From NCBI GenBank assembly GCA_964036665.1, contig OZ038532.1:7130001-7194000 (forward strand): 64,000 bases of DNA. The letters are read 5' to 3'. Below, one piece after another: positions 22,711 to 35,623 of the stretch. Every line of letters begins with the position of its first letter. The stretch's first letter is position 1. A program made the position numbers and the translations under genes. Source of the DNA: Gordius sp. MW1. Taxonomy: Eukaryota; Nematomorpha; Gordioida; Gordea; Gordiidae. The notes under the pieces were generated by a model. It saw only the letters and a program-made list of their open reading frames with translations, did no database searches and was not told the DNA's origin.

Positions 22711-25700
22711 ATGTTGGAAACGTTATTTCCTTTAATTCCTTACTACGATATATACGGAATTCTCTCAACATCAACTCTTATCTTTATTTTAATATACATT
22801 CAAATAATAGGTAATTTTTATAATATAGGCTTGTTCATATCTATTTAAGAACAAAAATGTCAGGCTAGCATAGACAGTAAGGATATATTGCAGAATGAAT
22901 TAACGCTAGCAAAACAATTTTTAATGAAAGGGAAGTCATCAGATGCCATGATACATTTTCACAATGCTGTGGGTAAGAAATAAATTTCATGTTATATATT
23001 ATATTTCAAGATATGGCTCCAAATGATCCTACACCCTATTTTTCCAGAGCAACGGGATTTATAACTATGGGAAAATTTAAGTCTGCTCTTGGTGATTTAA
23101 ATAAAGTTTTATCAATTAAGCCTGATTCTGTTGAGGTAATAATTAAAAAAATCTTCGCAATATATTCGCATGTAGGCTAAACTGTACAGAGCGGACATAT
23201 ATTTAAAAATGGGTGACTATGAATCATCACATATTGATTATGAGAACATAGTAAGATCTTATTTTATATAAAATGTGATTTTTGTAAATGTTTATTGTAA
23301 TTATTTGGCATATTTAAAAAATGCCATAATTATTTCCTAAGCCATGTTATATAATTGTGAGAAAATGTGAGGTTTGCAAAGTCTGTAATCACTTAATAAG
23401 GGTTAAGCTAACACATTTGATGATCAAATGTTTTAATCTTGTGTAAGAAACAAATAAATTTGATATTTATATTTATTATATAGCTTTAGAAATATTGATG
23501 AAATATCTTACTTTATTTTTATTTAGCTAAGGTTTGATTCCCATCATCCTGCAGCAAATAAAGAATTGGCACACATTGAAAATTTGAAACAGGAATATGA
23601 ACAAGTTCTTTGGCTATTAGAAGATTATCATAATTGTATAGAAGCCATACCATTGCTTGATGATTTGCTCAAAGTATGCACCCATATAATTTATGTGATC
23701 ATATTTTGCATTTTAAAATTGTACAAATGTTTTAATAAAATAAATTATATTATTTTAGTCAAGTCCAATGAGTTCTAAACTTCACTTATTAAAAGCCGAA
23801 TGCAACGAAAAATTGGGCCAATATACAGATGCTATTACAGATTACAGAGCTGTTTCGGGATTGTCCCCAGATGATACAAGTGCAATCATGAAAGCAAGTC
23901 AACTACATTACCAAATTGGAGCCTTCGAAGAATCACTCAAGTTATTCTTTTATTATCAAATAATAATCTTTCAATGATTGAGCACAAACATATAAAATAT
24001 AGTTAGAAAAATTTATTGAGTTTTCAAAGTGGCCCATGGTGTCTTACCTTAATTAGTTACACACATTGTGAATAATGTTATCAACCATGGGCGTAGACAG
24101 CATTGGGATTAGAGGGAGGAATAATGATTTAAGGAGGGGCAAAATGACCATTTTTTGAAATTTTAGCCATAATTTTAATACATTTCAACAAATTTTTGGA
24201 TTTAAAGGGGGGGGGGGCAGGGAGGAGCGGCAGCCCCCCCCCCCCCTTGGCTACGCCCATTAATGCATACATATAATTTTGTGCTTTTCTAAATGATTTT
24301 AACGAATCGTTTGTAAAATGTCTCCACGCCACTGCCCGTGCATATTTAGTGAAATACGACAATGCCTAAAGATTGATCCCGAAAGCAAAATTTGTTTTCC
24401 CATCTACAAAAAAGTTAAGAAGGTGGTCGCCCTAATGGCCCAAATCGAGGCCGAAGTTCAAGCGGAAAATTGGGGATCCTGCTTGAAATTGGTGAAAAAA
24501 CTGAGTCAATCTTGCCAGGGCGATGGTCCTCGCGTTCAACACAGGCTACTCCAAAAGGAATGCCTCTGCCTCACTAAAGTAAAACTCCCAAAATGGTTTG
24601 ATTTTAAATTGCATAAAATTTATACTTCGGCCAGCTTAAAAAGTCATTTTGTATATAGGCACGTTTGAAATTTTCTGCCTATGCCCATTATAGATCTCCA
24701 AAGCCACTTTTTTTCAACCCGATCCGAAAGCATTTTAAAATTTTAACCCAAACCCGACTCGACTCGGCATTTTAAAATTTTCGATTCGGTTGGGTTTCGG
24801 GTCACCCGTGCAGATCTCTAGCCCACATGACAAATAAACGTGTTGTGGAGGCTAAATTTTCGCTAAAATTTTGCACGTTATAGACTTAACTTTAGAAACC
24901 TTCTAGGATTTTATGCTACTCATGCCTTCTCGTTTGGTTTATTTCCTTCTTGTTAAACGTATTTATACCTAAGGTCAACTTTTCATTTACAGCTAGAAAA
25001 CTCGGCTTTGGTTACCAAAAGGGATAATCGGAGAAATAATTTAAATAATAAAAGATATAATGCTTTACTTGCTTGCATGCACGTATATGACAATTTTTAA
25101 TACTCAGAATACTTGGATTGAAAGTACAATAACTACATTTTCATTTATTTTAGGATGGGCAGGCTAAAGCTCTGGAAACGTGTAACGAGGCCCTAGCCAT
25201 AGAACCTTCCGACGTTGAAAGCTTGCTTAATCGCGCTCAATTCTATGCCGATAATGATGATTTCCCCAACGGTAAGCTATTATTCATCCTGATGCGTGCT
25301 TTCGCACTCAAATTTGTCGTTGTTTTTTGTCAATTACTACGTTGAAGTTATAATTTTTGATGAATTGTGAGTTTTTTTATGTTTTAACCTAAAAGAATTA
25401 TGTTGAAAAGGCTCGGAATCGGAGGGTTTTACTCTTAACTCCGACACGGTTGAACTAATGGCAAAATTTGGAAGATTTTAAATTGCTTGTGCACCGTTTT
25501 TTCGAATTGTGTGCACCCCAGTAAACTACATATCTATAATATCTTATCATTATAGTTATCGCAAGTGTTGTAAAACCGGCTGGGTTTCGTTTGGTCAACC
25601 TTTATGTTTAGTCAACCAAAGGTCGTCCAAACGAAACCCAGCCGTTTTTACAACACTAGTTGTCGCCCTCCATCGTTTACGCGTCCAATCTTTTGAAATG

Positions 25701-28512
25701 CCGCGTTGAGTTTACCCACAATTTTTGCCGTCAATTTTAAAAGATTTATACACTGATTTATTTATAATTGGATTTTGAAGTGGATAGGGTCCTGCATTGT
25801 CTGCTTTTCCAATTCCTTCAGACCCGGGAACAAATATAAAATTGCACTCTTAAACTCTCCTCGCTCAGGAAATAACCTGGCGTTAATTTTTAAATTTAAA
25901 ATATATAGTGTTAAACGCGGCGGCATTATTGGTTGGTGCCTTATTTTTAGAACGATTGCTAAGCAAATAAGCTCTGCAAAGTCAGTTAGTTTTAACAACC
26001 CCTACCTTAGATTTTAAAGTTTTGAATTTGAACCCGACCCGTCTTAAGCAATCCGCTCCAGAGTTTAGGGGCCAAGATTGGTATTATCGATCGTAAAATT
26101 ATAACCGCTAAATATGGGCGTTGCCAGGGGGGCAGGTAGGGGCGGCCCTCTCTAAATCCAAAAATTGTAGAATTTATTGCTCAAAAAATGTATATTTTGC
26201 CCCTCCCTAAATCATTATTGCCCCCCTATAATTTTAATATTACGGCAATTCACCTCAAGTTGCTATAACATTATCCCTACAAAGTCTTAAAGGCTGTTGA
26301 AATTAAGCGACTAAATTGTACAGTTTTACCATTTGACTCACTATTTTCTGCATTTTTTACACGACATTTGCTTCCGCTAAAATGCTAAGAATAATTATAA
26401 TTTGCCACAAACTAATGACAAAATCTTTTTATTACGCGCCGCTTGGAATAGCTAAAGCCGATTACGAGAAAGTCAAGGAGTTAGAGCCATCCAACGAACG
26501 AGCAACGGAGGGTTTGAATCGCTTGAAACACGTTGCACAGCAGCGGGACAAAAAAGATTACTACAAAATACTCGGGGTCAAGAAGTGAGCATTTTATTCG
26601 AGAATTTTGCAGCGTGTCCCCTTCCTTTTTAGCATCAACATGATGCCGTTGAAAAGTTGTTTTTTTAACTTCGTTTTACTTCCCATGGTATAGCACTTAT
26701 TTAGTTTAAAATTTCATTTTTAAGGTTGAATAAACTTTAAATTAAAAAAAATTAATCATTAAAAAAAATTAAGTTTAATTAATTTAAACTATCATTAGAA
26801 AAAATTTTGAAAAAAAAATCACTAATTTATACAAAAAAAGGACCATTTTATAAAAAAAAGTGCAAAGTTAGGTGTATGAGTTGCTAAATAACAAGTAAGG
26901 TTGGGGAAGGAGTGTGTTACATGCGAAGGGGAGAGAAGGAATGAGCGATTCATGTTAAACGCTATGATGGATTACCTCTACTACTAGTGTGCAGGAGAGG
27001 AATACGAAGTGCGAAAGTTTAGAAAAACGCTGTAATAATAGAAAAGAGTGGCGAGCAGCTTATTTTTGCGATGTAAATTCATTAAGTAACATTTTTTCAA
27101 AGGCGCTCCTGTGTGCGGTAAAAATCGCGAGAGTTATGGAAGAAAGAGTAATGAAATGAGCTCTTTAAGGGGTCTTTTTCCTTGCGTAAACTTACTATTT
27201 TTTATTATTCAGCGAAACGGATAACGTTTATTTTGTTTAAAAATGGCGCCTTACTATAACTCTACCTTATGTATGGCAAGCTTCAACCGTGAAATTGTTG
27301 TTTTAAACGCTTTTTCAGCTATGAAATAAAAAAACCCAAAGGCCCCGAGCATGGAGCCGGAAGGGGGCCAGGGAGAGGCGGATGCCCCCCCCCCCTCTAA
27401 ATCCAAAAATTTAATGAAAATTATTAAAATTATAGCTAAAATTTTAAAAAATGATCATTTTACCCCTCCCTAAATCATTATTTTACCCCCCCCCCCCATT
27501 AATTCCAATGCTGGCTACGCCCATGGCCTCGAATTTTATTAGCGACGTTTAATATTAGATAAAGCAGTTTTAAAGCAGGAGTTGTTGTAACTTTAATATT
27601 TGAATGTGAATTAGATCGGCCACGACTAAAGAAATCAACCGAGCTTACCGAAAACTGGCCCGTAAGTGGCACCCGGACGCGAGTAATAATAAAGATAATC
27701 CCAAGCAGGCCGAACAAAAGTTTCAAGAAATTGCCGAAGCCAAAGAAGTCCTCTCCGATTCCGGTAAATTCACCCGCCCCTCCCCCTTATTTTTTAATTT
27801 TTTTAAGTGAAATTAGTTATTGATTGAAGTAGTGTTGTAAAAACGGTTGGGTTTTGTTTGGTTGACTTCGGGTTTAACTAGGATTAGCGGTCGACTCTAG
27901 TCTATTTATTTAATTTTCGACTAAACCTAGTGGTCGACTAAGAAAATCAGACCAAAAAAGCTTTTGTCTATTTAGGCTCAGTCGACTAAAACCGAAGGTC
28001 GACCAAACTGAAACCCAGCCGTTTTTACAACACTTGATTGAAGTAATAAGAGGTTTCAGCTTTTAATGTACATCCTATTTTGGCGAAATTCGTAATAAGG
28101 AGGATACTTGCTTAACGATTACGTTTTTTTATAATAATAATATTCAACGACAATTTAGGTGTATCTTAGTCTCTAATTAAAATTGCTTATAGATGGCGCT
28201 AATTAGAGGATACTTTTAATTTGATTGCGGCACTTCTGAAAGGGGTACCATTGTCTTCTTCTGATTATTATCAAAAACCCGCAATTTATTAAATAATTTT
28301 TAATATCATATTTTTTTATATATTTATAAATCATATATTGAAAAATCAAAGAAAAAAGAAAGATGTTCGATAGCGGTATCGATCCCTTAAAGCCCGAGGG
28401 TCAACAGCAAGGCAGTCCTTTCTTCTTCCACGGTGCCCCTCAGGGTGGTGATTTTTTTGATGGATTTCCTTTCCAGGGTCAAGGCTTTCAATTTAGATTC
28501 GATTTTGGATGA
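22711..28512 (+). CDS. DNAJC3: DnaJ homolog subfamily C member 3 (p58IPK), 11 exons
   Basis: ER-lumen co-chaperone: TPR repeats bind unfolded protein and the J domain stimulates the Hsp70 BiP. The family also inhibits PERK/PKR. Exons that join in frame: 22711-22810, 22874-22972, 23011-23135, 23176-23250, 23527-23673, 23759-23940, 24350-24578, 25154-25271, 26452-26584, 27615-27763 and 28352-28512. They total 1518 bases, 505 aa, matching the usual length of about 504. The N-terminus has a hydrophobic segment ([17 protein letters not shown]) suited to ER targeting. TPRs fill about residues 38-390 ([40 protein letters not shown]). The J domain, at about 393-460, has KDYYKILGV and the HPD motif (KWHPD). 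The C-terminus ends GFQFRFDFG. Exon 1 and its 63-base intron are the least certain part. An AATAAA lies at 28633. Introns 6 to 10 carry MITEs. Confidence 0.93.
24087..24260. mobile_element. CATGGGCGTAGCC-type hAT MITE in DNAJC3 intron 6
   Basis: The copy starts ATGGGCGTAGAC and ends GGCTACGCCCAT. It includes the family's core GGGGCAAAATGA and AGCCATAATTTTAAT and two G/C homopolymer runs. No clear target duplication was seen at this copy. Confidence 0.75.
24691..24820. mobile_element. Small hAT-type element (130 bp) in DNAJC3 intron 7
   Basis: The left end is TAGATCTCCAAAGCC. The right end on the other strand is TAGAGATCTGCACGGGTGAC. Flanks GCCCATTA and GCCCACAT agree at the first five positions only. 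The interior is rich in CCCGAC/ACCCGA words, similar in style to the 49.4 kb element. Confidence 0.5.
25563..25658. mobile_element. hAT-type MITE (96 bp) in DNAJC3 intron 8
   Basis: Nearly perfect inverted ends read AAGTGTTGTAAAACCGGCTG and, from the other strand, TAGTGTTGTAAAAACGGCTG. Flanks GTTATCGC (25555-25562) and GTTGTCGC (25659-25666) match at 7 of 8. It is the same family as the copies at 27830-28035 and about 41199-41396. Confidence 0.75.
26114..26240. mobile_element. Partial CATGGGCGTAGCC-type MITE in DNAJC3 intron 8
   Basis: It begins ATGGGCGTTGCCAGG and contains the family words TAAATCCAAAAAT and TTGCCCCTCCCTAAATCATT. The right terminal CTACGCCCAT is missing. Confidence 0.6.
27351..27523. 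mobile_element. CATGGGCGTAGCC-type MITE in DNAJC3 intron 9
   Basis: It ends CCAATGCTGGCTACGCCCAT and shares the family core. Flanking GCCCCGAG and GCCTCGAA agree at 6 of 8, compatible with an aged hAT duplication. Confidence 0.65.
27830..28035. mobile_element. hAT-type MITE (206 bp) with GTCGAC words, DNAJC3 intron 10
   Basis: Perfect 8-bp flanks GATTGAAG lie at 27822-27829 and 28036-28043. The ends are TAGTGTTGTAAAAACGG and CCGTTTTTACAACACTT. Internal words GGTCGACTAA and TTAGTCGAC repeat in both orientations. It is a longer relative of the 96-bp copy in intron 8. Confidence 0.8.
28146..28293. repeat. Copy of the ATAGATGGCGCTAATTAG repeat in DNAJC3 intron 10
   Basis: It shares AGGTGTATCTTAGTCTCTAA and the downstream ATTGCGGCACTTCTGAAA with the copy at 30972-31110, and in inverted form with 11.7 kb. 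The ends are not defined. Confidence 0.55.
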
Positions 28513-30230
28513 ATTGAAAACTTTGTGGCGAAAGCAGCAATAACACAACACATACTTCTTTTTATTTTATTGTGTGATGTTTATATGTAATTGTTACTAC
28601 GCTCAAATGATATCATTTTAGTGTTATTACTTAATAAAGAAATATTAGTTTTCTTGATCGTTATTTTGAGTTTTGACTGATTTCGCGGATGAGTGTAAAT
28701 AATTGATTTGTACCAATAAAATTTGTTGAACTATAGTTAACTTATTTATATATTTCTCTTTAAAGTAACGTTGTAGGTAATGTTTGTGTAAAGAAAAATC
28801 AATGTTTTGTTTTTTTACAAATTTTGGTACTTTAATAATGATCAATAATAGAATCAAAACGATATTAATTTGAGTAGTCCGTTGTAAAAATTCTATTTGC
28901 ACATTTTAATTATAAAAAAAAATATTTTTTTGATGACGTTTAATTTCGTTTTTTTATGAAATACTATTTTTACTATACTTGAACCTTGTTTATTTTTTAT
29001 TGAAAATGTATGATAAATTTTATAATTTAACCATGGGAAAAATCCGAAGGATCTATTTGTGTCATAATTTTCTTTTACATGTTTATAATTTTTTCTAAAA
29101 TTATAGATATAGATATTTTTTAAATCTAAATTAAAATATCAACTATAAACAAAAGTTTTGTATTTAATTAATAAATATTACTGATTTCTTTTGAAAAATT
29201 ATGATTTTAAACTATTAAAATAAATTAGCCACTTAAAAATTACGTAAATGTTCAAAAATATTTATTAAATTTTTTTATGGTAAACTAATAAGAAATGCAT
29301 AAATATTTATAAAAGCCCACCCGGCAAAGATTTTTACAAAGTTCATGTTTACTTTTAAATGTTTTTTGTAACGTTTATTCATTATGATACATTTTTTTAA
29401 ACCTCTAATTGAAATAAAAAAGTACATGTTTGTTAAATTAAAATATGCTATGCAATTTCGTTTTCTTCAAAAACAATTTACACAACAAAATAAAGTTATA
29501 TCCTTTCCTATGCCTTTTCCTAAATACATTATATTTCTAAAAAAAACAATTACAAATATTAAAACTTAATAATGCTAAATTAAATTTTACAACAGAACCA
29601 TTTTTTATTCCCCCTTAAAAAATAATTTATTAAATCTTTTATCTTTTCCTCTAAATTATATTAAGAAAATGTTATATTTTAATCCGATACTATTTATAAA
29701 ACTGGTTATTAAATAATCGACTTATAAAATCAACCGAAAAACTGTTTGTTAATTCTGGTAGAGTTTTTACAGTAAATACAAATTTGTTTCTAGTTTTTTT
29801 CCTTATATGTCAAGTTTTTGAAATATTTGCTGTCAAAGTTGGGAATAACAGCGATTTTGGCGTTTTTTAAACGTCAATTATTTTAAATACTCAGGATTTT
29901 TTTATTTATTTAACGATAACGGATATTAATAAGCGAACGAAAAATATATATTATAATGGTTCGCGCGTATACATATAATTTTTTTTTTAATTCAAATCAC
30001 ATTTTCTCGGTAAATTTATTTATTTGTTTTTTTTACTTTAGTCAGTTTTTTAGGAGTTTTTTATGCGTCAGTTTTTTCCGGCAAAAACAATAAAAATCCT
30101 TTTAACTATTCATATATTCAAAGCGACAAGAATCCTTACTCAGCACAAATATGAGTAAGAGGAATAAAAATCGTTAATCAAAAAATATGAGTAAAAGGAA
30201 TAAAAATTGTTAATCAAAAAAATATGAATA
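28513..30230. other. DNAJC3 3' region and AT-rich spacer
   Basis: A poly(A) signal AATAAA at 28633-28638 fits the end of DNAJC3. Beyond it the sequence is very AT-rich with no supported gene or bounded repeat. Confidence 0.4.
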
Positions 30231-30860
30231 AGAGGGGGGGGGGGAGAACATCACACCGCCCCTTTAACGAGAAGTCAAAGACTTGATGTCCTTAGTGTGT
30301 TCGCTAAGTCAACCACTCAATACGTCTTCTTCCCGCAAAGGATAGGAGCTTGTTGTCGGTCGGTGCTATTGCCCATCGATTGTTGTTCTTTCTCTTTTCT
30401 TTTTTTCCGGCGCTTTATTTCGCATGTCACGGGTTTTATTTTTTTTAAGATGTTGCGCTTTTCTTCGGAATTTCGGATAATGAGTTTTCCCCATATATCG
30501 TGCTTTTCTCGGACGTGCGAAGACATTATGCGATTTAGTATATACAATATACTGAATGATAAATCGTGTGAGGGATACAAAAATTTCGATTGTGTGTGGG
30601 GGAAGAGGCGTGGGGGGGGGGGGGGGGGGGGCGAACAAAAAAATAAGCCAGTCCTCGCCCTCTAAAGAGAAGTCGAAGAGGCTGACCCCTCGAGGTTCAG
30701 GACTTCCAAAGCCCCCTCAATTGGGACTGCCGCTTCTCCTACCTCACGGACAGGGACTATAGGCCTATTTAGTACTTGGGGTTTAGGGCGCATCGGAGGT
30801 GGGTGCCTCCTCCTACATCCCCAGCACTTCGTTCTAAGACCCACAAGCGTTCCGGCCACC
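30231..30860 (-). mobile_element. Gypsy LTR-end fragments, minus orientation
   Basis: Two places on the minus strand look like a polypurine tract followed by an LTR start: one ending near 30262 (TGTGATGTTCTCCCC) and one near 30650 (GAGGGCGAGGACTGGC). Sequence at 30662-30860 is the inverted counterpart of 19.05-19.24 kb in the second gypsy fossil and carries the coding-like piece CWGCRRRHPPPM. This is a scrap of one or two related elements, broken, with no pol domains. Confidence 0.55.
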
Positions 30861-30971
30861 TGGGAGAGGAATCCAGCTAAAAAAATACCCTAACTCATTG
30901 ATTTTTAATATACATTCAAAATTAACTTATCTATATCTTTGTAGGGTTTAAGTTCTACTTAATTAATAATA

Positions 30972-31110
30972 TTAAACGACAATTCAGGTGTATCTTAGTC
31001 TCTAATTAAAATTGCCGATAGATGGCGCTAATTAGGGTAAACTTTTAAGTTAATTGGGGCACTCCTGAAAGGGGTTATTATTATCTTCTGATTATTAATT
31101 TATAGTAAGT
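30972..31110. repeat. Copy of the ATAGATGGCGCTAATTAG repeat
   Basis: It is close in sequence to the copy at 28146-28293 across about 130 bases. It has no coding potential. Confidence 0.55.
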
Positions 31111-31125
31111 TTATTAGAACCAAAA

Positions 31126-31538
31126 GATAGAATGATTCTTTATCGCTAAGAATTAGTTTATATATAACTGTAGGGAGGTTAATATGAATAACATTGTTCA
31201 GTCGTAAGGTATTCAAATATCTAAACTTAATTGTCTGTTTGCTCAATCAAAAATTTTTATTCCAATAGTAGCTTCCTGTTCCGCTACCTTTGGCAAGAAA
31301 GCATTAGCGTTTTTTAAATCGATTAAAGCTAAATACTCACCCTTTATTTTAGGCAAAAAAATCGGCATTTTGATTACTTAATATAATTACAAATCTTTAT
31401 CTGACACATGGCCCGTGTTGGCTATTGACGAATCTGATGAATAGATTTTTATTTATAATATTATTTTATGCTTGTTTATTGTATATATTATGTATCAATT
31501 TTACCTAATAAAAGCACTTAACTTTGTAAAAAAAAATA
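31126..31538 (+). pseudogene. Candidate processed retrocopy of an unknown short gene
   Basis: The segment ends with a poly(A) signal (AATAAA at about 31509) followed some 20 bases later by a run of A. It is flanked by ATAGAATGA on both sides (about 31117-31125 and 31537-31545), as expected for a LINE-mediated insertion. One broken reading from about 31181 starts MNNIVQS and later reads ATFGKKALAFFKSIKAKYSP and DTWPVLAIDESDE before a stop. I do not recognise the parent protein. At least two internal stops are present, so it is not a working gene in this form. Confidence 0.45.
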
Positions 31539-31545
31539 GAATGAG

Positions 31546-34500
31546 GAGTGTGAATAGAGAGATATCCAAATCATAAAGATACCAATATTCTAAATTGCCC
31601 CAGACTTAAGGTCGCCCTCACTTACCTTTAACACTAGGAATTCTGTGCGTGTTGCTGTTTACTTACTACAACTTGACACGCCCCAGCAGGCTTCTGCTTT
31701 AAATACAACAACGAGCCTGGACGGGCGGTAATAAAACCTGGCCTTAGGCCGGGCCTAGATCACATAAGGCCCGTTAAAAGCCCGTAAATTATATTTTCAT
31801 TTGTGTTTTATAAAGTATAAACAAAGCTTTGTTTTTATAATGTTCCGATTTATAATTATATTTGATGTTCATTAAATTAACAAGGCTTTCACGGATTTCT
31901 CTCCCCTTTATTTATAAATCAATTTATTAAACTAAAATTTTACCGATCAATTTGCAAGTTATTGATGTTTGAAAAACGCCAAAATCCCTGTTTTTAGCAA
32001 CTGACACCAAATATTTTAAAAACTTGACTTGTAGGGAAAGATTAAAAATATATTCGTTTCACCGCAAAAAAATCTACCTAAATTTGCAAACATTTTGCCG
32101 GTTGATTTTTCTTGTTAAACCCTGTAATCGAAGATTATTTTAAAAAATATCATATCTAAATAGCTTTGAAAATATTTTTCCGCAACTTTATACGAAAAAT
32201 ATTCTCTAAGCACGCAAAAAGGGCAAATCATTAGCAAAAGTTAATGTAGCTTGAACATGGTGACATTGTAGCATAAAAATTGTAATACTTTCCTACAACT
32301 ATTACAATATATCTCCCGCTGTTTAACCTTAATAATATTTATTGAACTTATCTAGCTACCTAGACTTGACAATTTTTTATACACAATTACCCTCCAGTTT
32401 TAACACTAAAAACTCGGTAGGGGGGTTCATAAATTTTTTTCTTAAACGCTCTTTTTGGTTCACTTTCTAATTTTATCAAATTTCACCATTATAAATTTTA
32501 TAAATTATCTTAAAATACTTTAAAAAATTAAAATAATAAAAAAAAATGATTGAAATTTGTTCAGTAAAATTAAGTGGTTACAGGCAGACGCGTATAAAAT
32601 TTGTCAAATTAGTTAATGGTAAAGATATATTCTTTTGATAAGAAGATAGCAATCATTTATTTCTCTAAGGTTCAGTATTTATATTCTCCTAGCCTCTTAG
32701 GCTGTAAAATTACAAAACATGTGCTAGACAGATTGAAGCCTTCCAGCATATTTCTCCCCCTAGAATTTACTTAAGTGTTCTTCCTGTTTTATTCATCATT
32801 CTCTTCTGTAAAAATTTCGCTTTGCTAGAAAGTTCTAAGAAACCAAGCTTTCTAAGATTTTTTTTGATATGTGTGAAACGTTAAAAATTTTATAAACTTT
32901 GATAAATGTAAACTGAAATGTATTCTTAACCCAATGAACGATTTTATAAAAAAAATGAATATTTAATTAAAATTTTAGGTCAAATTGAATGATTACTAAA
33001 CACAACATTTGCTTTTATTTTAAAACTATTAATTGTTATGTTTTGATATTTATTTTATATCACAAAATACGGTTGATTCTATAGAAATTAACAATGATTT
33101 AAAGGTGTAGTTTTATGTTGAGCAAAATTGGTTTTAGATGAAAAGTCCCATATTGCGTTTTACCGACAATTTAGTTAACTTTATTAGGGACATTAAATTT
33201 AATGGGAATTTTAAAAATGGTCAGTTTGGTTTTACAGAGGGAAAGATAATAAAATTTTAATTAATTTTAAAGTCTACCAATGGTTTAGCGTTAATAAAAC
33301 GTGATGATAGTTAAATTTTTGAAACGCTTTAAATTTTAGTGTTTTAGTTAAATTTTATGAGTGTAGCCGTTCCTCCCTTTATCAAAAAAATATTTTTAAA
33401 AAACAATTTGATTTTGTCAAAAACAATTTTAAACTCATTGTTATATAACCCTCCCCTAATAATATTTAATATCCCTTTAACCCCAAATTGTCTGGGAAAT
33501 AAATAATAATTAAACCAATATAAGAGATGCCAAAACTTTCCACTCTTAAAATAAATAGAAAACACTTTATTAAAATTGGAAAATAAGAGATTAATAAAAA
33601 AAATTTTAATCACTAATCATTCATTATTTTTAAAAAATACACATTTTGTGAAGACGAAAGAACTAAAAATTTAATACTTTTAAAAAAATCATCCTATTTT
33701 TTCTTTTTAAATTTCCTAAAAATAATAAATTTATTCTAATAGCATAGTGGAAATTTTTATTCTTGTGTCAAGCTAGAGGGGTGGCCAAAAATTTGTAAGT
33801 TGTTTCAAAATTTAAATAAATTTCTGTATTAAGGAAGGAAGGGGCAGTTGCCCCTCGGTGCCACCCCTTGGATTTTATAATAAAAAGATTTTTGCTAGAC
33901 CAGGAAAGAGTATAAAAAAATATTTCACATATGTTTTGTGTTAGCACTTCCCCAGTATAGCAGCCAACCCTATTTCTCCTATCCTCGTGTTGTTTATCTC
34001 ACACCACACCACGCATTGTATTGTGTGTGAATGTATGTTCCCCTATAAATTTTACGCTTCGTTAATTTTACGTTTTACCTCACACACACACCCACACACT
34101 ATAGAAAATACTTATTATAAATTTACATTTTAATTATTTATCATCCTCCATCCATCATACTTTATGATGAGGACTCATTTTTCGATAAATACGTTTTGTT
34201 TATTTATTGATTATTTCGTCTACGAATTGTGAAATTCGACAAATTTAGATTGGTGGTCTGGTTTGTCACGTAAACATTCGCAGACGATTCGTTCGAGCTC
34301 GTTCTTCGTTTGTTATTCGTGCGTTAGTGCGTGCAACACACATTATGGTGGTACCTTTGTGTCTACCCTTACTCAAGAAACTTTAATTTAATTTTTAAGG
34401 CTGCTTCGTGAGAACGCATAATTTAATTCTACAAGTTCACATCACTAATAGGCACATATCATCCTAATGTTATAATGTTATAAATAGATGGGCATGTAAC

Positions 34501-35480
34501 TCCATTTTTATTCCGGGGAAAGTTTTGATTTCCAATTATTTCATGCTATTTGCGACAACGTACCTTTGTAGTTCAGATTTGGGTGCCATCAAAAAATTCA
34601 TTTCCTCAACAAAATTACAAAGCTTACCCTTACCATCGATTCATCCTTTATGGATCCCAACTAAATCTCTCCATCATAACTTGTTAACATTTTATTACAA
34701 TTATGGAACCGGATATTGGTAATGGGCTTTGTCCTTTCATGCCACCTACTTTTGGCTATTCCAATTTGGATCTCACTTCAATTTTTATCAAGTACGCCTT
34801 TCTATTAAAACTTAAATGAAATCAGCCCAATATTTGATAAAAGTGACATTATTACTCTACATTAAATGCGCATTAACATTTTATTAACCTAAAATCATTT
34901 ATTAAAGTATAGGGCAGGAATATAAGATATATTTTATTATTTACTATTTTTACTTAGTTTTTCACGTATGCCCTCATCTAATCAAAGCTTAGACAATTAG
35001 TTACGCCCCTTATATTGTTATTGATAAAATTTTAATAAAACGGGATATTATAAATAGATATAATTTCTATTAATTGCTATGCATTATATGGTTTTTTTTA
35101 CTAAGGTTCGTTTTATTTAAAAGCTTAACAACGTTGATTTGTAATCTAGCTAGGTTAAAGGAGAGCATTTGGGGTTTAAATATTTTATGTAACTCGTGTA
35201 GGAGATAATCGAGGGGAAGTTCTATGATCTATTTTGCCTATCGGAACTATTTAATTCCTCACGAAACCATTTCTTTACACACTTTTCAACATCTCTTGCC
35301 TCTATTTATCTCTAAACCGCCTTTCCCCCCTCTGCCCCATAAAACTAATCTAAATCCAATCCAGTGGAGAATCAGGGCATACATTCTAGATTCTACTGCT
35401 CAGCTTTGCATCCTTTTTTTTTACCAATTGCGCCTATCACTTTTCAATCACGGTTTAGTTTCAGTTTTATTGCTGCCTAT
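31546..35480. other. Gene-poor region
   Basis: Mostly AT-rich sequence. A GCCCGG-rich scrap at about 31.71-31.78 kb resembles the CCCGA-word hAT elements. A piece at about 33.77-33.87 kb resembles the CATGGGCGTAGCC MITE. A CA-dinucleotide run (about 34.08-34.10 kb) and a less AT-rich stretch (33.95-34.45 kb) could be upstream regulatory or 5' UTR sequence of RGM, but that is only positional inference. Confidence 0.3.
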
Positions 35481-35495
35481 ACCCCCCCCCCTCCA

Positions 35496-35623
35496 ATGGG
35501 CGAAGCCAGGTTTTGGATTGGGGGGGGGGCGAAAGTTTTTTAAGTTCAAGGGACAAAACATAATTATTTAAATTTTAAGGGTTTTTGTATTGAAAAATTT
35601 TTTTCCATTTCGGCTACGCCCAT
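35496..35623. mobile_element. CATGGGCGTAGCC-type MITE, shorter form
   Basis: It begins ATGGGCGAAGCCAGGTTTTG and ends TTCGGCTACGCCCAT. It resembles the 45123-45242 copy, which has the same GTTTTGGATT left part, so they form a subfamily. Confidence 0.7.

Noticed and set aside
22811-22828. An 18-base intron in DNAJC3 after exon 1
   Set aside because: Although flanked by GT and AG, it leads to a stop soon after; the acceptor at 22873 keeps the frame and gives a 63-base intron.
28645-28902. 85-codon minus-strand open frame downstream of DNAJC3
   Set aside because: Low-complexity AT-rich reading without conserved motif, overlapping the DNAJC3 3' end region.
30297-30665. Overlapping open frames of up to 122 codons on both strands
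   Set aside because: They are between LTR fragments, run into a long G run, and match no family; treated as non-coding.
34345-34386. MVVPLCLPLLKKL short frame as the RGM signal-peptide exon
   Set aside because: It stops after 13 codons, lacks a convincing donor in frame, and lies 3.4 kb away; no evidence links it to RGM.
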